Below are positions 38,981 through 48,700 of a DNA stretch of 64,000 bases, in pieces. The notes under the pieces are model-generated. The model made no database searches. It was not told the origin of the DNA and saw only the letters and a program-made list of their open reading frames with translations. The translations under genes were made by a program, and so were the position numbers. Source of the DNA: CAYRYU01 sp964428355. Lineage in GTDB: Bacteria > Muiribacteriota > Ozemobacteria > Ozemobacterales > Ozemobacteraceae. The stretch lies in NCBI GenBank assembly GCA_964428355.1, contig CAYRYU010000002.1:124001-188000 (forward strand). The letters are read 5' to 3'. The number at the start of each line of letters is the position of its first letter. Position 1 is the stretch's first letter.

Positions 38981-41350
38981 ATGAAGACCGTGGTCTTTGC
39001 CGAAAAGCCTTCCGTGGGCAGGGATATCGCTCGCATCCTTGGAGCCCGGCAACAGGGCAGGGGTTTTCTCGAGGGACCCGAGTTCATCGTGACCTGGGGA
39101 ATCGGCCACCTTGTCTCCCTCGCCGAGCCGAAAGTCCAAAACCCCGCCTGGACAAGGTGGAGCCTCCAGGACCTCCCGATGCTGCCCTCCAACTGGGCGC
39201 TCAACGTCCTCCCCGCAACCCAGGACCAGTTCGAAACGGTCAAGAGCCTCTTCCTACGAAAGGACGTCGGGCAGGTCATCAATGCCGCGGACGCAGGGCG
39301 TGAAGGGGAGCTGATCTTCAGGCTCGTGTACCGGGTGACCACGTGCGACAAACCGGTGCAACGGCTCTGGATATCCAGCATGACGGACGAGGCGATCCGT
39401 GAGGGGTTCGAGAAGCTCCGTCCGGGAAAGGACCTCGATGACCTGGCCTGTGCCGCCGATTGCAGATCCAAGGCCGACTGGCTCGTGGGAATGAACTTCT
39501 CCCGTTGTTACTCCAAGAAGTTCGACGTGATGCTGACGGTTGGAAGGGTCCAGACCCCGACCCTGGCAATGGTCGTGAAAAGGCATCTCGAGATCCGGAA
39601 CTTCAAGCCCTCCGACTACTGGGAGATCCAGGCCGACCTGGGGTCCTTCAGCGCAATGTGGTTCGACCCGGCGGAAAAGGATCACCCGACACGCATCTCC
39701 GACAAGTCCCTGGCCGAAAAGATCGCGGGGGAGCTGAAAACCTCCACCGCGGTCATCAAGAGCGTCACCAAGACCAAGAAGAAGCTTCCCCCGCCGTTGC
39801 TCTACGATCTCACCACCCTCCAACGTGAAGCGAACTCCCGTTTCGGGCTAACCGCCGCCCAGACGCTTTCAATCGCACAGACCTTGTACGAACAGAAAAA
39901 AGTGATAACATACCCGCGCACCGACAGCCGGCACCTTTCCGACGACATTTTCCCCACCGTAAAAAGGCGGATGGGGGCGCTTCCCCCCGATTTTCACCAG
40001 ATACTCACGCCGCTCACCCAGCGGGAGATCCCCAAACCGAAAAGGGTGTTCGATTCGTCCAAGGTGAGCGATCACCACGCCATCATCCCAACCGAACAGA
40101 AACCTCATGGCTTCGACTCCTGGCGGAAAGAGGAGCGCAACATCTACGACATGGTGGTCCGCAGGTTTTTGGCGGCATTCTACCCCGACCACGAATACCT
40201 CTCCACCTCGGTCACCGCTCTGGCGGGAGGACATAACCTGAAGGCGTCCGGAAGGGTTCCACTCGTTATCGGCTGGAAATCGGCCTACGAGCGCGGAGAA
40301 GCCTCCGACAAGCCCGCAGATTCCAGTGAGGAGGGCGAGGAGGACCAGTCCCTTCCCGAATTGAAGAATGGCGATTCCTTCCCGGTGGAAGAGTCCAAGC
40401 TCCTGACCAAGCAGACCAAGCCCCCGCCCCACTTCACCGAAGCTGCTCTGCTGCAGGCGATGGAAACCGCGGGAAAACTCGTCGAGGACGAAGAGCTCCG
40501 CTCGGCCATGAGCGACTGCGGTTTGGGAACACCGGCAACCAGGGCCGAGATCATCGAGAAGCTCATCCGGGTGGAGTATATGGTCCGCGACAAGAAACGT
40601 CTCACCCCGACCGACAAGGGAATCCGCCTGATTTCACTTGCTGCCCCTGGAATCACGAGCCCGGAACTGACGGGCTCCTGGGAGAAGCGGCTGGCCGACA
40701 TCGCCCGTGGAAAGGCCGAGGGCCCACAATTCATGACCGACATCGCCGCTTTCGTTTCCCGGATCGTCTCCGAGGTCAAGGCCCTTTCGGGTGGAACCGT
40801 TTCCTTCCCCCAGCCGTCCGATCAGGGGCGACAACCTCCAGTGGGGAGAAAGCCTGGACCTCGGCCTGCCGCCAGTTCCCAAGCCCACTCCGAACCCGCC
40901 CGCAAGGGGCCGGCCCGGGCGCAAAAAACTGCACCGAAAGGAACGGCAACGGCCCCCACTCCGCCGGATGCCGCCGGCAAAGGGCCTGCCCCGACCGGGT
41001 CCCCCACTTCCCCACCGGTTCCGATCGCCCAACGCCCCTCCTTCGGAGTCTGTCCCGCCTGTGGCAAGGGACGGATCATCGAAGGGAACCGCGGATTCGG
41101 CTGCGACCGTTTCCGGGAGGGCTGTTCATACGTGGTCTGGAAGGAGTTCATGGGGAAAGCGCTTTCCGAAACCGCCATCAAGCAGCTCATCGGAGGCAGG
41201 CCGACACGCGAGATGAAAGGGTTCCGCCGGGAAGACGGAACGGTGGTCTCCGGTAAGATCAGGATGCGCGCGGACCGGAAGGGAATCGAGCTCGAGGAAT
41301 CAGGGAGCGAAAAGGTGACCGCGGCCGGAAAATCCCCCGGGAAGGAATGA
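38981..41350 (+). CDS. topB: DNA topoisomerase III
   Basis: 789-residue type IA topoisomerase that passes single DNA strands to decatenate and relax DNA. The Toprim domain has Glu8 (FAEKPSV) and DAGREGE (104-110). The catalytic tyrosine is Tyr311 in ITYPRTDSRHLS. A GLGTPATRAEIIEKL motif lies near 517. The tail after about residue 610 is Pro/Ala-rich and followed by a zinc-ribbon-like module (CPACGKG...GFGC...GC) near 690-720. ATG 38981 is chosen because the family N-terminus begins here; the frame is open upstream through the repeat R2 region. The ribosome site is weak (GGAAAA). Its 3' end overlaps the convergent gene by 51 bases. Confidence 0.94.
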   Translation: MKTVVFAEKPSVGRDIARILGARQQGRGFLEGPEFIVTWGIGHLVSLAEPKVQNPAWTRWSLQDLPMLPSNWALNVLPATQDQFETVKSLFLRKDVGQVINAADAGREGELIFRLVYRVTTCDKPVQRLWISSMTDEAIREGFEKLRPGKDLDDLACAADCRSKADWLVGMNFSRCYSKKFDVMLTVGRVQTPTLAMVVKRHLEIRNFKPSDYWEIQADLGSFSAMWFDPAEKDHPTRISDKSLAEKIAGELKTSTAVIKSVTKTKKKLPPPLLYDLTTLQREANSRFGLTAAQTLSIAQTLYEQKKVITYPRTDSRHLSDDIFPTVKRRMGALPPDFHQILTPLTQREIPKPKRVFDSSKVSDHHAIIPTEQKPHGFDSWRKEERNIYDMVVRRFLAAFYPDHEYLSTSVTALAGGHNLKASGRVPLVIGWKSAYERGEASDKPADSSEEGEEDQSLPELKNGDSFPVEESKLLTKQTKPPPHFTEAALLQAMETAGKLVEDEELRSAMSDCGLGTPATRAEIIEKLIRVEYMVRDKKRLTPTDKGIRLISLAAPGITSPELTGSWEKRLADIARGKAEGPQFMTDIAAFVSRIVSEVKALSGGTVSFPQPSDQGRQPPVGRKPGPRPAASSQAHSEPARKGPARAQKTAPKGTATAPTPPDAAGKGPAPTGSPTSPPVPIAQRPSFGVCPACGKGRIIEGNRGFGCDRFREGCSYVVWKEFMGKALSETAIKQLIGGRPTREMKGFRREDGTVVSGKIRMRADRKGIELEESGSEKVTAAGKSPGKE

Positions 41351-42043
41351 CAATTCGTCGATCCCGGCCTCGTAGGGCATCAGGGAAAAATCCCAGAGCG
41401 GGTTGAGCCAGCTCAGCACCTGGCTCTTCAGCTCCGGGGTCATGGGTTGGCCGTTAACCTGGGCGTCGAGGATGTCGATCATCAGCTTTTCCGCTTCCAT
41501 CCTCAAGGCCACGTGGGACGAAAACGGGCTCAGGTCCTGGGGGATGAAGGCGAAAGGATTCCCGGGAACCCGCGTCAGATCAGCTTCCCCGGAGACCGCA
41601 ACCGAACCGCTCCCGAAGGAGACGACTATCTTCCTGAAGACCGGCTTCGCCGACTTCTGGCGGGCAAGCTCACGGTCGATGAGTGCCTGGATGTCTTTTT
41701 CCCTGAACCGGGCTTCGACCCTGACCCCCTTGACCGCCTTGAACTCATCGAATCCGGCGCACCCGAGGGTGAGGTTCTGCATGAGATCCGTGGAAAGTCC
41801 ATCGAACTCGACCACGGCGCTCTCGACATTGGTTTCCCGGACAACCTGGTTCCGGAGGCGGAAAGTCACGGTATCACCGACGGTTTCGTGGGGAAGAGAG
41901 AACAGCTCCCTCAGAACCCTCACCGCCTCACGTTCGAAATGGGCGACCTCGCGGGGCCCCATCGGAAGTGCCGACGCAGCCTGGCTTCCAAAAGCCGCAC
42001 AAAGTAGAACCACGAAAACGTCCCTCAAGATCTTCATCTTCAT
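41300..42043 (-). CDS. Secreted DUF2993/LmeA-like lipid-binding protein candidate
   Basis: 247 residues with a signal peptide (DVFVVLLCAAFGSQAASA, cleavage near residue 25). The rest alternates strands and helices in the manner of DUF2993/LmeA proteins: VESAVVEFDGLSTDLMQN, a GVRVEARFREKDIQALIDREL block, VVSFGSGSVAVSG and a C-terminal NGQPM...PLWDFS block. Members bind phospholipids in the periplasm. Assignment is by pattern only. The ATG at 42043 has GGAGG eight bases upstream. The last 51 bases overlap the end of topB in the opposite direction. Confidence 0.6.
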   Translation of the reverse strand: MKMKILRDVFVVLLCAAFGSQAASALPMGPREVAHFEREAVRVLRELFSLPHETVGDTVTFRLRNQVVRETNVESAVVEFDGLSTDLMQNLTLGCAGFDEFKAVKGVRVEARFREKDIQALIDRELARQKSAKPVFRKIVVSFGSGSVAVSGEADLTRVPGNPFAFIPQDLSPFSSHVALRMEAEKLMIDILDAQVNGQPMTPELKSQVLSWLNPLWDFSLMPYEAGIDELSFLPGGFSGRGHLFAP

Positions 42044-42196
42044 CTTCCCATCCTCCAAGTTTTTCGGCCGGTGGTTTTCAAGAGAAGACCCGGTTACAGT
42101 GTTGATTGTAATCCCGGCATGGTCAGGGAATCAAGAACAAGGGAACCGGCGGGCGGACTTTACAGGAAAGGGGCGGTGGGGTAAGCTTTGCACGAT

Positions 42197-44389
42197 ATGG
42201 ACCAAGCCTACCACCTGATCATGTACATCCTGATCGCCAACGTCGGATACATGATTTTCTTCCTGTTCCGGAAAGGGACCGGCCCCTACGGGGGTTACAT
42301 CGCCCAGTTGTTCACTTTCCTCTGCTTCATGGTACTGATCGTGGTCAGGCAGTGGGAAGGCCTGGGAACCGTCCTTCTTTCCATCTTCGGAATGTTCGCC
42401 TTCCTCGGCGCCCCGGCTATCCTTCAGAGAAGGATCGACTCGCTGATGGCCCAGCAGAGGTTCGGCGAGATCGAGTCGCCGGCGCAATGGAAGGCATGGC
42501 TTGCCTGGAGCGAGTTGAACCAGCACCTTCTGGAGCTTTCAAGGATCGGGTCCAAACTCCCGGAAGCCTACGAGGAAACGGTCACCGCGCTCCACGCCAT
42601 GCTGGGAAAGGGCGATCCGTATGATGAGATGACGCGGCTGTTCCTCGCCATGATCCATTTCCACGCCCGGAAGTTCGACCGCCTCCTGACGCACCTGCTT
42701 TCCCCGACGAGAACCTTCGCCGACTACACCTTCGAGGAGCTGCTCTACATCGTCCGGTCCCTGCTCGAGACGGGCCGGTTCGACGAGGCCCTTTCCGCCC
42801 AGATGGAAATGGAGAGGAAAATCGCCGACGAGGGGGAACTGAACCCGGGGCAGGCTCAGAACCTTCTCATCAGCCGGCTCCTGTTTTTCGCGTTCATGGG
42901 CTGGCAACAGGATTTCGACGAGCTGGCCGCCTCGAACGCGAAAGGGCTCGAGGAGCTCCCTCCCCCGCTCCGCGCCTATTGGAGCGGAGTAGCGGCATTC
43001 CATTCCGGTTCCTTCGACAAGGGACAGGAGCTCATGCAAAGCGCCCTTACCCAGGAATGGCCGGATATCCCCGACCTCTGGCTCCAATGGATGAAACAGC
43101 GGCTCCAGGATCTCACCGAGAACAGGGAGTTCTTCCTGGAAACGGTGCGGCCCCGGCTCGAAACGCTCCGGACAGTCCACAGGGAGGCGTTCCAGGCGAT
43201 CCTCCGGAAATCGGCCGAATCGGCCGTCCCGATCGAGATCCGGGATTCCGCGACCCGTTACCTGTTCTGGGCGAACCTCATCGTCTTTTCCCTGCTTTAC
43301 GCCACCGGCAACCTGTTCGACCTCGTGGGCCTCATCAACTGCGGAGCGAACTTCGGGGTCCTCGTCAGGCAGGGCGAATGGTTCCGCCTCGTTACCCACC
43401 AGTTCCTTCACATGGGATGGCTCCACCTGACGATGAACCTGCTCGCGTTGAAGTATCTCGGCCCTCCCATCGAAACCTACACGGGTTGGCCGATGTTCTT
43501 CGGAATCTACCTCTTCTCCGGAATCTGCGGCGGTCTTGCCACCGCCCTCGGCGGCGACCGCGTATCGGTGGGAGCTTCCGGTGCGATCCTGGGGCTTCTT
43601 GCCGCGGCGATCGTCCTCGAGATTTCCGGAGTCGGGCCCCGGAAGAGCTTCGACCGCAAAGGTTACCTGTCCTCGCTCTTCTTCATCGTCGTTGCCAACC
43701 TCGTCATCGGCTTCCTCGAAAAGGGAATCGACAACAACGCGCATATCGGCGGCATGGTTGGAGGGGCGATCGCGGGCCTCGCGGCGGTCATCTGCCTCAG
43801 GAGCCCCTTTCTCAAGAGCCTCGCCTCGATCCTGGCCCTGGTGTTCACCATCGGTGTTTTCGGGGGCTCGGCAGCCCGGTTCCAGGAGTTCCGCCGGAAC
43901 TTCCGGTATCCCGCGAAACGCGGTCCACTTCTGGAAGCCACCCAGAAAGACTGGCCCTTCGTGATCTCGGTGCCCGAAGGGTGGGCACCCGATTCGAATC
44001 GGCTCGAAACGCAGTTCGTCTACCTGTTCAACGGGCCCATCGGGGAGCGGCTTCTGATACAGCTCCGTCCCGAGATGGCTTCGGCGACGGAGTTCCTGCA
44101 GAACCACGCGGATGAGTTCACCCGGGAAATCGTCGACGATTCCGACCTGAAATTCATCAAGCGGCGGGGTCCGACGGAACATCTCCTCGACGGCAGGAAA
44201 GCCTTCCAGCTCCGTTTCTGGTTCTCCCAGGACGGGATTCCGCAAACCGAGCGCCATTTCTTCCTGTTCGGGGACGATTTCACGATCTTCGTCCGTTTTT
44301 CCCTCCCGACCGCCCACGAAGAAGCTTACGACGAAATCATCAATTCCATGATCGGATCCATCCGCATCAAAGGAGAAAGCCGCCAATGA
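42197..44389 (+). CDS. Rhomboid-family intramembrane serine protease with extra N- and C-terminal domains
   Basis: About 730 residues. Two N-terminal membrane helices (to about residue 65) precede a cytoplasmic helical, TPR-like region (80-340). The rhomboid core spans about 350-545: catalytic Ser461 in GASGAILG, the partner His in NNAHIGG near residue 516, and an HMGWLHLTMN helix. A final soluble domain (about 580-730) starts with DWPFVISVPEGW and resembles PsbP-like modules. Rhomboids cut membrane proteins within the lipid bilayer. The start is uncertain: ATG 42197 lacks a clear ribosome site, and TTG 42188 is nine bases upstream. The stop overlaps the MoxR gene (ATGA), so the two are translationally coupled. 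Confidence 0.85.
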   Translation: MDQAYHLIMYILIANVGYMIFFLFRKGTGPYGGYIAQLFTFLCFMVLIVVRQWEGLGTVLLSIFGMFAFLGAPAILQRRIDSLMAQQRFGEIESPAQWKAWLAWSELNQHLLELSRIGSKLPEAYEETVTALHAMLGKGDPYDEMTRLFLAMIHFHARKFDRLLTHLLSPTRTFADYTFEELLYIVRSLLETGRFDEALSAQMEMERKIADEGELNPGQAQNLLISRLLFFAFMGWQQDFDELAASNAKGLEELPPPLRAYWSGVAAFHSGSFDKGQELMQSALTQEWPDIPDLWLQWMKQRLQDLTENREFFLETVRPRLETLRTVHREAFQAILRKSAESAVPIEIRDSATRYLFWANLIVFSLLYATGNLFDLVGLINCGANFGVLVRQGEWFRLVTHQFLHMGWLHLTMNLLALKYLGPPIETYTGWPMFFGIYLFSGICGGLATALGGDRVSVGASGAILGLLAAAIVLEISGVGPRKSFDRKGYLSSLFFIVVANLVIGFLEKGIDNNAHIGGMVGGAIAGLAAVICLRSPFLKSLASILALVFTIGVFGGSAARFQEFRRNFRYPAKRGPLLEATQKDWPFVISVPEGWAPDSNRLETQFVYLFNGPIGERLLIQLRPEMASATEFLQNHADEFTREIVDDSDLKFIKRRGPTEHLLDGRKAFQLRFWFSQDGIPQTERHFFLFGDDFTIFVRFSLPTAHEEAYDEIINSMIGSIRIKGESRQ

Positions 44390-45495
44390 CCGACAACATT
44401 CCCACCACAAACCCAGAATCACCGCAATCTCCAGGAGCGGTCCCTGCTTCTCCCCGCGCCGAACCGGCCAGATCGACCGGACGCCGGGATTCCACGCCGG
44501 CCCCCCGGCCAGGGATCCAACGGGTCGCCCTGGACAAGCTGAAGCGCGAGATCGGCAAGGTCATCATCGGGAATGACCAGGTCGTGGAACAGGTCCTGGT
44601 CGCTATTTTCGCGGGCGGCCACGTTCTCCTGGAAGGGGTTCCGGGATTGGGAAAGACCCTGTTGGTCCGGACCATCGCCTCGATCCTGAGGGCCAGCTTC
44701 AAGAGGATCCAGTTCACTCCCGATCTCATGCCCGCCGACATCATCGGGACCAAGCTGATCCAGGAGGACGAAGCCGGCCGGAAATCGTTCGCCTTCCAGC
44801 CCGGACCCCTTTTCGCGAACATGATCCTGTCCGACGAGATCAACCGCGCCACCGCAAAGACCCAGTCAGCCCTTCTCGAGGCCATGGCGGAGGGAACGGT
44901 GACCTCGGGGGGAGACACCCACGTCCTCAGCCAGCCGTTCTTCGTCCTCGCAACCCAGAACCCGATCGAAATGGAGGGAACGTACCCTCTTCCCGAAGCC
45001 CAGGTCGATCGGTTCATGTTCAAGGTCCTTCTCGAGATCCCCTCGAAGGACATGCTGGAGGGAATCCTCGAACGGACCACGGGCAACGAGGCAACCCAAC
45101 TCGATCCCCTCATGAACTCCGAGGAAATCCTCGCCACCCAGAAGCTCGTCCGTGACGTCCCGATCGCAAAGCACCTGAGGGATGCCATCGCCGGGATAGT
45201 CTCCTCGACCCAGCCGAAAGCCCCCAACGCACATCCGCTTGTGAAGCGCTACATCGCTTACGGCAGCTCCCCGCGCGGGCTCCAGTCCCTCGCGCTCGCG
45301 GCCAAATCGCTAGCTTTCCTCAAGGGCCAGAACCACGTTTCCTTCGAAGAGATCAAGGCCGTGGCAAAGCCTTCCCTCAGGCACCGCCTGATCCTCAACT
45401 TCGAAGGTGAGGCCGAGGGGGTGGTCCCCGACGAGGTGATCGACAAGATCCTCATCCAGACGGAGTCTTCGGCCACGATCGGAAAGGGTTCCTGA
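44386..45495 (+). CDS. MoxR-family AAA+ ATPase
   Basis: 369 residues. After a 45-residue Pro/Ser/Ala-rich disordered leader comes the MoxR core: Walker A GVPGLGKT near residue 85, FTPDLMPADIIG, Walker B ILSDEINRA near 148, sensor I ATQNPIE, and the lid domain with a PRGLQSLALAAKS block. MoxR proteins act as chaperones that often work with DUF58 and VWA-domain proteins. None of these is next to it here; its coupled partner is the rhomboid protease instead. Confidence 0.9.
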   Translation: MTDNIPTTNPESPQSPGAVPASPRAEPARSTGRRDSTPAPRPGIQRVALDKLKREIGKVIIGNDQVVEQVLVAIFAGGHVLLEGVPGLGKTLLVRTIASILRASFKRIQFTPDLMPADIIGTKLIQEDEAGRKSFAFQPGPLFANMILSDEINRATAKTQSALLEAMAEGTVTSGGDTHVLSQPFFVLATQNPIEMEGTYPLPEAQVDRFMFKVLLEIPSKDMLEGILERTTGNEATQLDPLMNSEEILATQKLVRDVPIAKHLRDAIAGIVSSTQPKAPNAHPLVKRYIAYGSSPRGLQSLALAAKSLAFLKGQNHVSFEEIKAVAKPSLRHRLILNFEGEAEGVVPDEVIDKILIQTESSATIGKGS

Positions 45496-45540
45496 GAGAA
45501 TGGGCCCCGGATGGGAACTCAGGAAGCCTCCCGCAGAGTT

Positions 45541-45680
45541 GCCACGGAGGCACGGAGACACCGAGATGGCGCTTGGTTGGATTTGCCAGGAGTGAGAGAG
45601 TCGTTTTTTTCTTTCTCTTTTTTTGGAGAGCCCCTGAAAAAGCCACTTGCGGAAGCTCCGTGCCTCGGTGTCTCCGTGGC
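45541..45680. repeat. Palindromic interspersed repeat R3
   Basis: Left arm 45541-45565 (GCCACGGAGGCACGGAG then ACACCGAG) and right arm 45656-45680 (CTCCGTGCCTCGGTG then TCTCCGTGGC) are inverted versions of each other with their sub-blocks partly shuffled. The middle is pyrimidine-rich (a run with CTTTCTCTTTTTTT near 45611). It occupies the 266-base gap between the MoxR and cyclase genes. Confidence 0.75.
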
Positions 45681-45761
45681 AACCGTCCCCCTTGGATCGC
45701 ACCATCTTGACGGGGGCCGGTTCATGAGGTTGCCCCGGTCGGGACTCCGGCTTCAAAGACG

Positions 45762-48700
45762 ATGACCAACGCCGGGACTTCCCCCGGCCTTCCGACCCGT
45801 CGGGAAATCCGCCCCCCGATCTGGATCGGAAGCTGGTTTTTCCTTGTCGCGATCCCTTTGCTGTTCGTTCTTTCCGCGGTGGAAAGAACGGTCGGCTACC
45901 TGGATTTCCTTCGGGAGAACGAAGTCCGGGAGATCCTTTTCAAGGAAATGACGGCATTCAAGGAACGTTGCCTCGTCGAGAACTTCATCAGGGAAAAGAC
46001 CCTGGCCTTGCTCTCGAAGATGGGAGTCCCCGGCCCCTCAGACCGGAAGGGGAATCCCGGAATCCCCTGCGCCCCCGATCCGATCGACGCTTCTTTCCTG
46101 CGCGAGCTGAAAGCGGGGTTGTGGAAGGAACTCGGGGTCCCCCCACTTCTTCTTGTCGGAACGAACGCCGATTCGAGGGACCTTTTCCTGGAGTTCGATT
46201 CCCGGATCATCTCGCCCGCCCGGATCTCGCGCCGTGCGCTCCAGGTGGTCCTTCTGGCGCTGACGCGGCAGCTGGATCGTTCGCCTTTTCTCCGGGATGG
46301 GCATCTCGAACGGCTGAAAAAAGCCTGGGAGGGCCGAAGGGAATCCCTGGACGGGGCGGCGGCGGGATTCGCGAAAGGCCTGTTCGGGGAATACTCCGTC
46401 CCACCTTATCCCCAATTTGTGGTCGATGCGAGGTTCGGGAATCTTTTCGGAGGGGGGAAGGTTTTCTTCTACTGGCACCCCATTCCGGTCGGCCCCGAAC
46501 CGGACTCCCCTCTTCGGGGCGCAATTCTGGCCGTCTTCCACCCCCGCTGCGTCCGGCTCTCGAAGCTTCTGAAATTCGCCCTTGCCAACCGGCGTCACGA
46601 GGTGGGAAGGAAACGGTTGATGGGCTCCCGGTCCCGGGTCATCCAATCGTTCGTTCCGAGGTTCGTCGAACGAGACGGACGGTTCGTTTTCCAGGATCCC
46701 CTGCCCGGCGACATCACTGCGCAACGCTTCGCGGGGGGGTTCCAGATGTTCGAGAAATTCGACCGGCCCCCGCTGGCTTCGGGAGTGTACCGCACCCCCC
46801 TGGCGCAGGTTTCGGTCCCCCGCCGCTTCGCGAAACACCCCGTGGGCAGGCTACTTCCCGGCCTCCGGATTGGAATCTCGCTCGCACTGATGGTTTCAGG
46901 GATGCTCCTGGTCCGGTTCCTTCTGGCCGGCCTCACCCTTCCGCTCAGGGTCAGGCCGAAGCTCCTGCTTGCGGCAATATTGCCGCTGATCATCCCCCTG
47001 ACAGGCTTGTGGTTGGGCCTGGTTGCCTCCGTCCATTTCGACCACCGGTTCGAGGACCGGAAGCTCCTGACGGGCCTTTCGGACCGGCTTGCCGGGATCG
47101 AGAACGACCTTCTTGGCAGTGAGAACGCCCTCCAGAGCTCGATGTGGAATTGGCAGGGAACCCTCTCCCCGCTCGTTTCCGACGAAGGGCGGGTCGCCGG
47201 CTTCCTCGACGATATCACCCGTAGAGGACTTGTACAAGGAACCCTTTTCCTGCGATATGACGGTTTCACCTTCGGAACCGGAGTCCTTTCCGGACTCGCA
47301 AAAAGCGAAAAGCTCCCCACGCAACGGGCCCAAGGCCGCAGGGGGGAGGTTTTTTCGGATGATGCGATAACCCTCCTGAGCTCGATGGCAATCATCCAGC
47401 TGGTCTACTCCCGCAACTACGATCTTTCGTGGGCTGAAAACGTCAGGGAGGCGGAGGCATTTTTCGCCCGCCTCGGGAGCCGCAGGAAGTGGTCCCCAGT
47501 TCTGCGGTCCCTGGCCGATTTCAGCGACATTCGGACCCTGGAACGCGCCCGGGATCTGCTGACTATGGAGGGCAGACTCAGCACCAACCGGCTTCCGATG
47601 TTGGGAGCGTTCCGGATCGGGTATCTGACGCTGCGGGATCCCAACCGCACCGGGCAGGACGGAATGGGAGTCCTGGCGGTGCTTTTCCCGCACGAGTTGC
47701 TTGCAGAAGACCGCCTGCTAAGCCTGTACCGGTCTGGGACAAGGCCTGGCCTTTCCGGAGAGCCTCTCGACAGGCACGATGTCAGTGTCTCGGTTTTCCG
47801 GATCGATCCCGAAAACGCCGTTCTGCTTCCATTCGCCCCGTTCACGGCAACGGAACCCGAACTGGTCGACCTCGCCCGTCAAGCGGTCACCACGCGGCGG
47901 GATGGGACCGCCATCCGGACCATCGGGAGTTCCCGTCATCATCAGGCATGGAGAAGGATCTCGGGTCTCCCTCTCCTTGCCGTGGCGGTTGCCAGGCCGG
48001 CGGCAGGAAGCGCAGGAGACGCGTTCTCGAGGGCGTCATTCCCGATCCTCGTGGGGTATTCTCTCCTGATACTCGTCCTGCTCGCAGAAACCCTCGCGGC
48101 ATTTTTCCTGAACCCGATTTCCAGCCTTCAGCAGGGTTTCGCCCTTGTCGGCGCGGGCGATTTCAAGGCCAGGGTCTCGATCCCTTCCGGAGACGAATTC
48201 GGCGAACTCGGGGAGGCTTTCAACGATATGTCCCGCGGCCTGCTCGAAAAGGAAAGGATGGAACGTTTCGTCCCCAGCGACCTTCTCGCCGAGGTCAGGA
48301 CATCTGCAGGGGGCGATTCAATCAGCGTCCGGAAGGGGGAGGCGGTCGTCCTGTTTTCCGACATCCGGTCCTTCACCACATTGTCAGAGGCCCACCCAGC
48401 TCCCGATATCGTGACCCTTCTGAACGATTACTTCACGGAGATGGAACCCTGCATCGAAGCTAATGGAGGGGTGATCAACAAGTTCATCGGAGACGCCATC
48501 CTCGCAATCTTCCAGCCGGTTCCGGACACCCCGCACCCGGTTCTCAGGGCCGGCAGGGCGGCTTTGGCAATGAGGGAGCGCCTCCTGAGGTTCAACCGGA
48601 AGCGCGAGGAGACGGGGAGCTTCACGATCGAAACCGGGATCGGGATTTCCTGGGGAACGGTCATTTCGGGCGGAGTGGGCTCGGCCAATGGTAGACTCGA

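Noticed and set aside
42539..44422. 627-codon open frame on the minus strand
   Set aside because: Shadow of the rhomboid gene, whose membrane helices and catalytic motifs are clear.
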